64,000 nucleotides of DNA, from assembly GCA_946615905.1 (NCBI GenBank), contig CAMOIE010000015.1, forward strand, positions 1-64,000, in the 5' to 3' direction. Shown here in pieces: positions 53,076 to 61,605 of the stretch. The position numbers were made by a program, and so were the translations under genes. The stretch comes from an uncultured Treponema sp. GTDB taxonomy: Bacteria > Spirochaetota > Spirochaetia > Treponematales > Treponemataceae. The stretch's first letter is position 1, and each line of letters begins with the position of its first letter. Under the pieces are notes generated by a model, which was given only the letters and a program-made list of their open reading frames with translations, searched no databases and was not told the origin of the DNA.

Positions 53076-54152
53076 ATGAATCCGGCTTTTGAACAAAGAC
53101 TTTTAAAAATTGAAAGAGTTCTCGACAAATACCTTCCAAAAGAGGCAAGTTCCGAGTGGAAGGACATGGCTTTTGGCTCCGTTGATTTTTGCATTTCAGG
53201 AGAGCACATGGAGCCGCTTTTGGTTCCATGCGAGAGACTTCTTTCCCTCGGAGGAAAACGCTGGCGTCCCCTCCTGCTGGTTTTAACTGCGGAAATGACG
53301 GCAGCGGCAAAGGGCAAAGATTCATCCGCAATAGAAAACGCATACTCTTTGACCCCCCTTGTTGAGTTCGCCCACACGGCATCACTGATTCATGACGACA
53401 TCGAGGATTCCGCCGACACAAGACGTGGACAACCCGCAGCCCACATAACTTACGGCTTGGACACTGCACTGAACGCAGGCTCTTGGCTATATTTTCAGGC
53501 AACGACCTGCATTTCAACACAAGAGCTTTCAGCACAGAAAAAAAATGACTTGTACGATCTCTACCTTTTGGAACTGAGGCGACTTCATCTTGGCCAGGCT
53601 ATGGACATCCGCTGGCACAGGGATCCGTCTCTCCTTCCGTCTGTTGCAGAATACACGGCCATGGTCCGCAACAAGACTGGAACATTGGCCCGTCTGGCTG
53701 TCGAAGTCGGAATTTTAGCCGGAGGCGGCAGCAAGGAAGAAGCATTGGAAGCAGGAAAAATCGCAGAGGACATCGGCGTAGGCTTCCAAATTTTGGACGA
53801 TGTGACTAATATTTCCATCGGAAACCCCGGAAAAAAACGCGGAGATGACATCGTCGAGGGCAAAAAAAGCCTGCCGGTCATCCTCCATATAAAAAGCAAC
53901 CCGCAGGATGCGCACGAACTAGAGGAATTGTTTGAAAAAGCCGCAAAGGAGGGAATCGACTCTCCTGCGGTTGAAAAGGCCATCTCACTCCTGTCTTCCG
54001 GCGGCTTCATACAAAAGGCGGAAAATTCAGGCAGGGAACTTGTAGGCCAAAAGGCAAGGGAACTTTCTGAGTTCTTCGGAAATGCGGACTCGGAAGCGGC
54101 CGGACTAATCAAAGAACTTTTTGCTTCGATGGCACCAGGTGGCAAACTGTAA
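53076..54152 (+). CDS. Polyprenyl diphosphate synthase family protein
   Basis: A 358-residue trans-isoprenyl diphosphate synthase. GGKRWRPLLL binds the IPP diphosphate, the first Asp-rich motif is HDDIEDSADTRRG, and the second is FQILDDVTN, where the last Asp of DDxxD is Asn. KRGDDIVEGKKSLPVI completes the site. It makes farnesyl to octaprenyl-length diphosphates for quinones or lipid carriers; chain length cannot be read off. The altered second motif may slow or alter condensation. A near-perfect promoter ends 6 nt before the ATG. Confidence 0.87.
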   Translation: MNPAFEQRLLKIERVLDKYLPKEASSEWKDMAFGSVDFCISGEHMEPLLVPCERLLSLGGKRWRPLLLVLTAEMTAAAKGKDSSAIENAYSLTPLVEFAHTASLIHDDIEDSADTRRGQPAAHITYGLDTALNAGSWLYFQATTCISTQELSAQKKNDLYDLYLLELRRLHLGQAMDIRWHRDPSLLPSVAEYTAMVRNKTGTLARLAVEVGILAGGGSKEEALEAGKIAEDIGVGFQILDDVTNISIGNPGKKRGDDIVEGKKSLPVILHIKSNPQDAHELEELFEKAAKEGIDSPAVEKAISLLSSGGFIQKAENSGRELVGQKARELSEFFGNADSEAAGLIKELFASMAPGGKL

Positions 54153-54194
54153 CCTTTTCAAAAGACTTTTGTAGTTTATCAAGGAGGCTTTACA

Positions 54195-54731
54195 ATGAAC
54201 GAAAACGTAGACACATTAAACACTTGCGCAATTGAACTGGCCTCCAAAGGCGACTACTCAGAAGCCATCGCATGTTTCAAGAGGGCAATCACAATCGAGC
54301 GGTATAATTACCTCCTTTGGTTCAACTTGGCGATAACATACCGCGATTCAGGCGACATGGAAGAAGCGCTGGCCTCCCTCAAAAAGGCATACGCAATAAA
54401 TCCGACCGATGAGGAAGTCATAGACATGCTGGCCATCACGAGTCTCAATATGGGCTCTTACGATTCGGCTCTTTCCTACTGCGCCGAAGGACTGGATCTA
54501 AATCCATATAATCCCCACCTTTGGAATACCTTGGGTGTCGTCCAGTTCAACAAAAAAGAGTACGAAGATGCTTCAGAGTCCTTTGAACATGCTGTGACAA
54601 TCGACCCCTACTATTACGATGCCCTATTTAACCTCCGCGACACTTATGACGAGTTGGGCAACAAGACAGGGGTTGACTTCTGCCAAAAGCAGATGGATTC
54701 AATAATGCCCAAAGGAAAACCCCGTGTTTAG
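54195..54731 (+). CDS. Tetratricopeptide-repeat protein
   Basis: A 178-residue, all-helical protein with four or so TPR units (GDYSEAIACFKRAITIERYN, GDMEEALASLKKAYAINPTD, GSYDSALSYCAEGLDLNPYN, KEYEDASESFEHAVTIDPYY). No signal peptide is seen, so it is a cytosolic scaffold. GGAGG precedes the ATG. It lies 42 nt after the prenyl synthase gene and overlaps the next gene by 8 nt. Partners are unknown. Confidence 0.88.
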   Translation: MNENVDTLNTCAIELASKGDYSEAIACFKRAITIERYNYLLWFNLAITYRDSGDMEEALASLKKAYAINPTDEEVIDMLAITSLNMGSYDSALSYCAEGLDLNPYNPHLWNTLGVVQFNKKEYEDASESFEHAVTIDPYYYDALFNLRDTYDELGNKTGVDFCQKQMDSIMPKGKPRV

Positions 54732-55143
54732 AAGGGGAGTCGTTCAGAAAATTACAGAAAAAAAAATTCTCGTCACGCTTGCAAACCCTAACTATCCGCT
54801 GGAGTCTTTTAATTTTGAAAATGACTATAAATACAAGGCAAAGAACAAAAAAAATTTTCATCTTGAAAAAGGAATGACCGTGACCCTGCAGTTTTCTGAT
54901 TTGGCAAACGGGTTAAAAGGCATCATAGCCTTTCTGTTTCCAATCGTATCAGCCTTCGCAGGATTCTACCTTTCGCCTAAAATCGCCCCGCTCCTCCGAT
55001 TTACGGCTTCCGAAAATTTCAAGGCGATTTTGTCTGGAGCCTTATTTTTATTCTCCTGCGCTGCGGTCTGTTTTTTAAGCAGGTCTGGCCTTTGGCTTGA
55101 GCATCCGCAGATAGTCGGAATCTACAAAAAAGAAGAAAAATAA
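54724..55143 (+). CDS. Small membrane protein, weakly RseC/MucC-like
   Basis: A 139-residue protein with an N-terminal soluble domain (RRGVVQKITEKKILVTL), then two membrane helices (about 68-85 and 97-117) and a short tail. The plan resembles RseC/MucC, but the Cys cluster of that family is absent. The start is GTG inside the TPR gene, after AAGGAAA. It ends 5 nt before a hairpin terminator shared with cheB. Function unassigned. Confidence 0.55.
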   Translation: MFRRGVVQKITEKKILVTLANPNYPLESFNFENDYKYKAKNKKNFHLEKGMTVTLQFSDLANGLKGIIAFLFPIVSAFAGFYLSPKIAPLLRFTASENFKAILSGALFLFSCAAVCFLSRSGLWLEHPQIVGIYKKEEK

Positions 55144-55176
55144 AAAAGCGTCCGATTTTCAACCGGACGCCGCACT
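55143..55176. terminator. Bidirectional terminator between the small membrane protein gene and cheB
   Basis: A 7-bp stem GCGTCCG/CGGACGC (55148-55154 and 55164-55170) with a 9-nt loop. A-run on the left serves cheB; on the right the T-run is short (CTTTT). Confidence 0.7.
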
Positions 55177-55190
55177 TTTAATCCCAAAAA

Positions 55191-56390
55191 TTATATGTGC
55201 TCACGGGCAAGCTTGCTGATTTCGTCAGCCATGTCATCCAAGGAGACCTGTTTTTGAACAGCACCAAGCTCGTTCGCGACTTTCGGCATACCGTAGACAA
55301 TGGCGGATTTTTCATCCTGTCCGAGAGTCCAAGCCCCTTGCTTGCGCATTTCAGCCAACTGAACAGCACCGTCCTTGCCCATTCCAGTCATGATTACGCC
55401 AAGGGCATTGTTCATATATGTTTTGGCGACAGACTCAAAGAGGACATCGGCGGAAGGTCTGTGTCCGTTTCTCTGGGCTTCCTGACTTAAACGGACAATC
55501 GGCTGGAAGCCTTCTTTCTCAATGTAGATATGATAGTTACCCGGCGCGATGTAAATATTTCCGCTCTCGACCTTCATGCCGTCCTCAGCCTCCTGAACAT
55601 GGAGGGGACAGATTTTATCGAGAGAACCTGCAAATTCTTTTGTGAACCCCGCCGGCATGTGCTGGACGACGAGAATCGGCTGCTTGATATGGGGGTCGAT
55701 GCACTTGAAGACCTGGCGAAGGGCATTCGGACCGCCGGTAGAAATTCCGATTGCGATAATCTCGATTTTGCCTTCCTTGCGAAGGGGGGTGATTGTCGCG
55801 GGAGCCTTGGGAGCTGACGGAGTGAATGTAAAGGCTGCCTTCTCGACCTTGACGTTCTCAGAAGAAAGGAATTCCTGAGCCTTCTCTGTTCCCATAGTCT
55901 GTTGGAGCTTGCGGGAAACCGCCCTCTCAGAAGCAAGGTGAGAATAATAGTCATCGGAATAAATCTTCTTGCCCTGCCTGCGGGCATAAGCTCCGCCGTA
56001 AGAGGCAATCATTTCGATAATCTGGTCAGCGACCTGATTGATGTCAGCGGAAATGGAGCCGTTCGGCTTTGTGATAAAGTCAGAAGCCCCCAATTCCAAA
56101 CATTCCATCGTAACGGCGGCACCCTTTGAGGCGATTGACGACAAAATGATTACCGGAACCGGACACTTGTTCTGCTTGCGCCATTTGAGGAATTCAACGC
56201 CGTTCATAACGGGCATTTCAATGTCAAGAACGATTACATCCGGCTTGCAGAGGGGAATTTTATCAATACAGAACTGGCCGTTCATGGCTTTGCCTGCGAC
56301 ACTCATTCCCGGAGTGCTTTCAATTACACGGGAAATCAAATTGCGCATCAAAGCGGAGTCATCACAAATTAGAACTGAAATATCATCCAT
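55191..56390 (-). CDS. cheB: Chemotaxis protein-glutamate methylesterase CheB
   Basis: A 399-residue response-regulator methylesterase. The receiver domain has Asp10, Asp11 and phospho-acceptor Asp56 (VLDIEMP). The methylesterase triad is Ser217 (GISTGG), His244 (VQHMPAG) and Asp340 (TGMGKDGA). It removes methyl groups from, or deamidates, chemoreceptors to reset adaptation. AAAGGA precedes the ATG. It is 53 nt downstream of cheR. Confidence 0.96.
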   Translation of the reverse strand: MDDISVLICDDSALMRNLISRVIESTPGMSVAGKAMNGQFCIDKIPLCKPDVIVLDIEMPVMNGVEFLKWRKQNKCPVPVIILSSIASKGAAVTMECLELGASDFITKPNGSISADINQVADQIIEMIASYGGAYARRQGKKIYSDDYYSHLASERAVSRKLQQTMGTEKAQEFLSSENVKVEKAAFTFTPSAPKAPATITPLRKEGKIEIIAIGISTGGPNALRQVFKCIDPHIKQPILVVQHMPAGFTKEFAGSLDKICPLHVQEAEDGMKVESGNIYIAPGNYHIYIEKEGFQPIVRLSQEAQRNGHRPSADVLFESVAKTYMNNALGVIMTGMGKDGAVQLAEMRKQGAWTLGQDEKSAIVYGMPKVANELGAVQKQVSLDDMADEISKLAREHI

Positions 56391-56443
56391 AGCATCGTCC
56401 TTTAAAAAGTAAAATCCGCCGGGTTATCCCAGCGGCATTATAA

Positions 56444-57259
56444 TTATATCTGTTTCTGATAGAGACAAGCCCAGTCGGTCTTCAAGAATTCAAACTTAGT
56501 TTCCATTCCGAAGAGAGATTCAGAGTGTCCGATAAAGAGGTAGCCGTGCTTGCCCATCGCATCCCAGAAGCGGTCGATTGTCGCCTTTTGTGCAGCCTCG
56601 TCAAAATAAATCAAAACGTTGCGGCAAAATATGACATCAAGATTATGAACACCTGAGTCGTTGCGAAGGTTGTGGTAGTCAAACTTGATTTTTGACATCA
56701 AATCGCTCTTGACCTGATAACCTTTGTCATTCTTGATGAAATAGCGGTCAAGGTAATTCTGGGGAATTCCTGAGATGCGGGAATCAGGATAGAAGCCCTG
56801 CTGACCGACCATAAGAGACTTGAGGGAAATATCAGAAGCGGTAATCTGAAATTTATACGGCGGCTTCAAGATGTCGTCGAGAATCATGGCAATCGTATAA
56901 GGCTCTTCGCCAGTTGAACAACCTGCTGACCAAATACGGATAGTAGTATCCCCTGTCTTCTTTTTTTCCTCAATAACATGTGGAATTACATAGTTGATAA
57001 GGGCATCGAAATGAGGCTGATTACGGAAAAATCGAGTCAAGTTGGTCGTAACGGAATCGAGCATTTTTTTCATCTCGTCGTCGTCAGCGATAATCAGTTT
57101 ATAATAATCCGCAATCGATGGAATCTGCCTTTCGCGCAGTTTTTCCTTAAGTCGGCTGTCGAGAATCGAACGGTTCGTTGCAGAGAAAGTAATGCCGCTT
57201 TTGTCATAAATGAGCTTACGGAATTGGTCGAATTCCGCATCAGTAAGTAAATCTGCCAT
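56444..57259 (-). CDS. cheR: Chemotaxis protein methyltransferase CheR
   Basis: A 271-residue SAM-dependent methyltransferase. The N-terminal helical domain (LTDAEFDQFRKLIYDKSGI) is followed by the catalytic domain with WSAGCSTGEEPYTIAM (SAM site) and LDVIFCRNVLIYFD. It methylates chemoreceptor glutamates. The ATG has no ribosome binding site; TTTACA-17-TATAAT ends 7 nt upstream. A cheR-cheB operon fits a motile spirochete. Confidence 0.96.
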   Translation of the reverse strand: MADLLTDAEFDQFRKLIYDKSGITFSATNRSILDSRLKEKLRERQIPSIADYYKLIIADDDEMKKMLDSVTTNLTRFFRNQPHFDALINYVIPHVIEEKKKTGDTTIRIWSAGCSTGEEPYTIAMILDDILKPPYKFQITASDISLKSLMVGQQGFYPDSRISGIPQNYLDRYFIKNDKGYQVKSDLMSKIKFDYHNLRNDSGVHNLDVIFCRNVLIYFDEAAQKATIDRFWDAMGKHGYLFIGHSESLFGMETKFEFLKTDWACLYQKQI

Positions 57260-57266
57260 ATTCGAT

Positions 57267-57295
57267 ATTATATCCTGATTTTTAAAAAATGTAAA
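57267..57295 (-). promoter_or_regulatory. Promoter giving a leaderless cheR mRNA
   Basis: Minus strand: TTTACA (57295-57290), 17-nt spacer, TATAAT (57272-57267), 7 nt, ATG at 57259. Confidence 0.75.
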
Positions 57296-57378
57296 TTAAT
57301 TTAAGTTTATAACAGAAATTTTGACATAATCTGAAAAAATCTTGTTTTTTCAAAGGCTTTTCATGTCAACTTGAATCT

Positions 57379-57387
57379 TGCTATAAT
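57379..57387 (+). promoter_or_regulatory. Extended -10 promoter giving a leaderless mRNA (GHL10 lipoprotein)
   Basis: TGcTATAAT ends 6 nt before the ATG at 57394. No good -35 box is seen at 16-18 nt. Confidence 0.7.
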
Positions 57388-57393
57388 TTTTAC

Positions 57394-58617
57394 ATGAAAA
57401 AAAATCAGTTTTTTCCAATCTGTCTCTCTTTTATTTCATTTTTCGTCCTTATTGCATTTTCATCCTGCATTTCACCGCAAAATGGAGGAGAGAGTCATGT
57501 TCCGGAGCCAGAATTTGTTTACGGGGACTGGATTTCATCTGTAAGCGGTGACTTTCCCGCCATGCCGACAAGGGACTCAATCTCATTGCAAGCCCAATGT
57601 GACAAAATTTTGGAAGAAGTAAGCCAGCTGGGCTTCAACACGATTTTTTTTCAAGTCAGGCCTTCTGCGGACGCCTTGTACAAGTCAAAGCTTTTTCCGT
57701 GGAGCAAAGGGCTGACAGGAGAACTAGGCCTTAGCCCAGACAATGATTTTGACCCGCTAGCCTACATGACGAAAGAAGCCCACAAAAGGGGAATCCAAAT
57801 TCACGCATGGATAAATCCATACAGAATTAAAACTTATGGAAAAAAGCTGTCTCTGGACGAAATTCTTGAAAAAAGCCCTGCACTCAAAAAGTTGAAAAAA
57901 CACATCCTTTCATGTAAGGACGGAAATTTCTACCTAGACCCGGGTTCCCCAAAAGTCAGAAAATTCATAGTCCGAGGGGCCAGGGAAATAATCGAAAATT
58001 ACGATGTAGACGGCATCCACATAGATGATTATTTTTATCCAGAAGCAGGCATCGATGATTCCGCAACATTCAAAAAATACGGCGGCGGCAAAGAAAAGTC
58101 AGACTGGAGGCGGGAAAACGTCAACATTCTGATAAGAGAGCTAAATGAAGCGGTACACAAAGTTGATTCAGACCTGAAATTCGGAGTTTCACCGGCAGGA
58201 ATTTGGGCAAACAAGAGCGAGGCCTGTCCAGAAGGCTCTCAAACCAGGGGAAGAGAATCGCGGAACGCCCTGTTCGCAGACTCCCTCGCCTGGGTAAAAA
58301 ACGAATGGCTTGACTACATCATCCCGCAGATTTATTGGGAGCGTGGACACAAGCCTGCGGACTACACAGAACTTTCCGCATGGTGGAACAAGGCAGTAGA
58401 AGGCAGCAGGGTCAGACTTTACATCGGAATGGCGGACTACAAGGCTACAGCCGCAAAAGACCAGGAAGATTCTGTTTGGTACGGAAAAAACGAGATCCAG
58501 GGTCAAAGTGAGGCAAACAAGCTTCTGGACAATGTAAAAGGAGAAGTCCACTTCAACCACGGCAGCATAGTGAAAAACCCGGAACTGGTGGAATTTTACA
58601 AGAATCGTATTCACTAA
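57394..58617 (+). CDS. Glycosyl-hydrolase-like 10 (GHL10/YngK-type) lipoprotein
   Basis: A 407-residue lipoprotein with signal peptide and lipobox IAFSSC (Cys about 25). The catalytic (beta/alpha)8 domain follows with FNTIFFQVRPSADALY, HAWINPYRI, DGIHIDDYFYP and FGVSPAGIWANK, the landmarks of the GHL10/DUF187 family. Members are envelope glycosidases of uncertain substrate, some acting on denuded or modified peptidoglycan. Length is typical. It lies 28 nt before pyrG, which has its own promoter-like sequence. Confidence 0.88.
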   Translation: MKKNQFFPICLSFISFFVLIAFSSCISPQNGGESHVPEPEFVYGDWISSVSGDFPAMPTRDSISLQAQCDKILEEVSQLGFNTIFFQVRPSADALYKSKLFPWSKGLTGELGLSPDNDFDPLAYMTKEAHKRGIQIHAWINPYRIKTYGKKLSLDEILEKSPALKKLKKHILSCKDGNFYLDPGSPKVRKFIVRGAREIIENYDVDGIHIDDYFYPEAGIDDSATFKKYGGGKEKSDWRRENVNILIRELNEAVHKVDSDLKFGVSPAGIWANKSEACPEGSQTRGRESRNALFADSLAWVKNEWLDYIIPQIYWERGHKPADYTELSAWWNKAVEGSRVRLYIGMADYKATAAKDQEDSVWYGKNEIQGQSEANKLLDNVKGEVHFNHGSIVKNPELVEFYKNRIH

Positions 58618-58638
58618 AATAGAGATTTCAGCTATTCT
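58610..58638 (+). promoter_or_regulatory. Possible promoter giving a leaderless pyrG mRNA
   Basis: TTCACT (58610-58615), 17-nt spacer, TATTCT (58633-58638), 7 nt, ATG at 58646. No ribosome binding site is seen. Confidence 0.5.
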
Positions 58639-58645
58639 ATTCGTT

Positions 58646-60238
58646 ATGAGCAAGTACATTTTGGTAACAAGCGGAGTATGTTCCTCCCTGGGAAAAGGTG
58701 TCGCGACCGCGGCAATCGGAAGCCTTCTTGAGAATTCAGGCCTTAAAATCACAATCTTAAAATGCGATCCATATATCAATATTGACGCGGGGACAATCAG
58801 TCCCTACCAGCAGGGAGAAGTTTTCGTCACGGAAGACGGCGCGGAGACTGACTCAGACCTCGGAAACTATTCGCGCTTCACCTCAGTACAGCTCTCGGAC
58901 GAAAACCTGATTACAATCGGCAAAGTCTACGAGGCGGTAATCCGCAACGAGCGGGCTGGCCGCTACAACGGACGCACAGTTCAGGTCATTCCACACATCA
59001 CTGACGAAATCAAGCGCAGAATCATTCAGGCCGGGAACAAGACCGGAGCGGATGTTGTAATCGTGGAAGTCGGCGGAACAGTCGGCGACATCGAATCGAT
59101 TCCCTTCCTTGAGACAGCCCGCCAGCTCATCCGCGAGCAGGGAAAGGGCAACGTCCTGACAGTCCACCTGACACTCGTCCCGACAATCATCGGCGGGGAG
59201 CTTAAGACAAAGCCGACCCAGCATGCGGTAAAGCAATTGCAGGAGACAGGAATTCAGCCCGACATCCTCCTCTGCCGCTGTGACAGAATGCTCGATGAGG
59301 ACATGAGCAAAAAAATCGCCCTCTTCTGCAACGTCTCGACAGGCTCCGTCTTCACGTCAACTGACATAGACTCAATCTACGAGCTTCCCCTCCTCTTCCA
59401 CGAGGAAGGTCTGGACGCCCGCATAATCGAAAAACTCCAGCTCAAAAACAAAAAGACAGACATAAAGCCCTGGAAGGACTTCAACGACAAGCTCAAAAAC
59501 TTGAGCAAAAAAGTCACGGTCGCAATGGTCGGCAAAAAAGACTACCTTGACGACTGCTACAAGTCAGTCCGCGAAAGCCTCCTTCATGCGGCGGTAACTG
59601 GTCACGACGCGGCCCTTGTATTGAAGAAAATCGACTCGGAGACTCTCGAAAAATCCGGCGCCATCGACTCATTCTTTGAGGGTGTTGACGCAATCGTAAT
59701 CCCCGGAAACTACGGTCAGAGGGGCTTTTTGGGTCTTCTTGCGACAGTCCGCTACGCCCGCGAGCATAAAATCCCCTACCTCGGAATCGATCTTGGAATG
59801 CAGCTCATGGCCATTGAGACAGGGCGCGATTTACTGGGCTGGGAAGACGCGGACTCCACAGAGTTCATGCAGCACACAAGCCACCCGGTAATCTCACTCC
59901 CGGAAGACCAGACAGGAACATCGGCGACAGGCGCGATGAAACTCGGAGCCTCAGCGGTGAACATCCAGCGGGGCAGCAAACTTTTCGGTATCTACAAAAA
60001 AGACCAGGTCAGCGAACGCCACCGGTCAAAATACTCGTTCGACGGCCGCTACGAGAACGACATGGCGGGGCAGAATCTCCTCGTCACCGCCTATTCAGCC
60101 GAGGACAAGTCGGCGGAAGCCTTTGAATGGAAAGACCACCCGTGGGGAGTCGGCGTGCAGTTCCACCCGGAATTCGTCAGCCGTCCGACAAAGCCCCACC
60201 CGCTTTTCATCTCTCTGATCGGAGCTGCGCTTAAATAA
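58646..60238 (+). CDS. pyrG: CTP synthase with a non-canonical glutaminase site
   Basis: A 530-residue CTP synthase that aminates UTP. The synthase domain is intact (TSGVCSSLGKGVATAA, VEVGGTVGDIES). In the C-terminal class I glutaminase domain the nucleophile elbow reads YLGIDLGMQ: Asp382 (GAT) replaces the catalytic Cys of GICLGMQ, and the oxyanion strand PGGFG is PGNYG. The His-Glu pair (FHPEF) remains. Loss of the Cys predicts no glutamine hydrolysis, so the enzyme may depend on free ammonia. No frameshift is seen and the length is normal. Confidence 0.94.
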   Translation: MSKYILVTSGVCSSLGKGVATAAIGSLLENSGLKITILKCDPYINIDAGTISPYQQGEVFVTEDGAETDSDLGNYSRFTSVQLSDENLITIGKVYEAVIRNERAGRYNGRTVQVIPHITDEIKRRIIQAGNKTGADVVIVEVGGTVGDIESIPFLETARQLIREQGKGNVLTVHLTLVPTIIGGELKTKPTQHAVKQLQETGIQPDILLCRCDRMLDEDMSKKIALFCNVSTGSVFTSTDIDSIYELPLLFHEEGLDARIIEKLQLKNKKTDIKPWKDFNDKLKNLSKKVTVAMVGKKDYLDDCYKSVRESLLHAAVTGHDAALVLKKIDSETLEKSGAIDSFFEGVDAIVIPGNYGQRGFLGLLATVRYAREHKIPYLGIDLGMQLMAIETGRDLLGWEDADSTEFMQHTSHPVISLPEDQTGTSATGAMKLGASAVNIQRGSKLFGIYKKDQVSERHRSKYSFDGRYENDMAGQNLLVTAYSAEDKSAEAFEWKDHPWGVGVQFHPEFVSRPTKPHPLFISLIGAALK

Positions 60239-60274
60239 TTTACATTTGACAATGTACAATTTACAATTGAAATC
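60239..60274. other. AT-rich spacer with AATGTACAAT palindrome-like repeat
   Basis: The spacer contains ACAATGTACAATTTACAATTG, related to ACAATGTACAATTTG at 34319-34333 between the RND and LolA-like genes. Function unclear. Confidence 0.3.
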
Positions 60275-60877
60275 ATGAAGCAAGGCAGAATTTTATTGAA
60301 ATCCAAAATATTTTTCATGCTAAAATTGTTCATTATAGCTTGTACATTGTGCATTACCACGTCTTGCAGTCTTGCCTACGAAAAGGAAGCCTCACCGGAA
60401 GAGTCCGTGCCTGAGTTTTCTTTTAACGATGCGGTATTTTTGCGCTACGAAAACAGCAAAATGTCGACAAAACTGTCCGCTGACAAACTTGAACAGTACA
60501 AATCTGACGGGGCGGCGTTTTTGCTGAATCCCAAGTTTGCGACATTTTCCCAAGACGGGAAAGTTTCAACTGAAGGTTCTTGCGGAATATTGGCCGCAGA
60601 CACGATGAATGAAATCTACGAGCTCTTCAACGGAATCTCCATGGACATGAAAAGCCAAAATCTGAAGATTCAGGCCGATTCATTAAAAATCAACTCGAAG
60701 AATGAGCAGTTGACCGGCAGCGAAAACGGGAAAGTCACAATCACGAGAGATGACATTCAAATCACAGGAGAGGGCTTCTCAGCCTCCGGGGTCAGCAAGG
60801 ATTTCGTATTTCATTCAGGAATTGACGGAATGATAAAGGCAAAAGATTCATCTGAAACAGGGGCAGAAGAAAAATGA
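60275..60877 (+). CDS. lptC: LptC-like lipoprotein of LPS/lipooligosaccharide export
   Basis: A 200-residue protein. After an N-terminal hydrophobic segment comes a relaxed spirochete lipobox (ITTSC), then an LptC/OstA-type beta-jellyroll (FSFNDAVFLRYENSKMSTKLSADKLE in part; TGSENGKVTITRDDIQITG). LptC passes lipid from LptBFG to LptA in the periplasm. Here it appears lipid-anchored rather than bitopic. Two starts are possible: 60275 and 60317; neither has a good ribosome binding site. It overlaps lptA by 4 nt. Confidence 0.75.
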   Translation: MKQGRILLKSKIFFMLKLFIIACTLCITTSCSLAYEKEASPEESVPEFSFNDAVFLRYENSKMSTKLSADKLEQYKSDGAAFLLNPKFATFSQDGKVSTEGSCGILAADTMNEIYELFNGISMDMKSQNLKIQADSLKINSKNEQLTGSENGKVTITRDDIQITGEGFSASGVSKDFVFHSGIDGMIKAKDSSETGAEEK

Positions 60878-61605
60878 GAGCAAAAACAATATTTTTCTCG
60901 GTAGCCCTTATGCTCCAATTCTCCTGTATTTTTTCTGAAAAAATAAAGTTCTCGGCAGATTCCCTGACAGGAAAGGCTGGAGACTCGTCATCTTCGACAG
61001 TTTTAAACGGGAACGCCTATGTGAAAACCTCAAACATGGAAATTTCCGCTGAGAAAATAGAGCTTCACGGCGATGACTTCAGGTTCATCTCAGCAGAGGG
61101 GCAGGTTTCAGGCACAAATACGGAAAGCCAAATGACATTTTCCTGCGGCAAAATGGAATATGACCGTACAGCAAAAATTGTAAACCTAGAGGACTCAGTA
61201 CATTTGGTCGACATAAAAAATTCAGTCACAGCTGACGCCCAGTTAATCGAATACGATCAAAATGCGGAAATTGCGGTAATGCAAATTGAAGTCACATTAA
61301 AGCAAAAAGACAATGTATGTACTTCCGCCTATGCGGTCTATCGGAAAAACGACCAAAAACTTGACATGTCAGGAAATCCCCAAGTCAAACAAGGTGAAGA
61401 TTCCTTTCGCGCCCAGGAAATAACCCTCAACCTTGACACACAAGAAATAACTTTGGACGGCCGAGTCCGGGGAACCGTCACGGACTCAAAAGAAAAGACT
61501 GAAAAACTAGGAAAAACAGAAAATAAAAACGATGAAAGACTTGATTCTGAAAAATCAGGTGAAAAGAAAAACGAAAGTGATTTTTCCAACGGAGGAAACA
61601 GATGA
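60874..61605 (+). CDS. lptA: LptA-like periplasmic bridge protein (OstA domain)
   Basis: A 243-residue secreted protein (signal about 1-22). The OstA-type repeats are clear: VLNGNAYVKTSNMEISAEKIEL, GQVSGTNTESQMTFSCGKMEY, GNPQVKQGEDSFRAQEITL and LDTQEITLDGRVRGTV. LptA polymers bridge the periplasm for lipid transfer to LptD. The C-terminal 35 residues are a Lys/Glu/Ser-rich low-complexity tail, which is unusual. It overlaps lptC and lptB by 4 nt each. Confidence 0.82.
   Translation: MRAKTIFFSVALMLQFSCIFSEKIKFSADSLTGKAGDSSSSTVLNGNAYVKTSNMEISAEKIELHGDDFRFISAEGQVSGTNTESQMTFSCGKMEYDRTAKIVNLEDSVHLVDIKNSVTADAQLIEYDQNAEIAVMQIEVTLKQKDNVCTSAYAVYRKNDQKLDMSGNPQVKQGEDSFRAQEITLNLDTQEITLDGRVRGTVTDSKEKTEKLGKTENKNDERLDSEKSGEKKNESDFSNGGNR

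Noticed and set aside
54724-55143. A confident RseC assignment
   Set aside because: The two-helix plan fits but the family's Cys cluster is missing.
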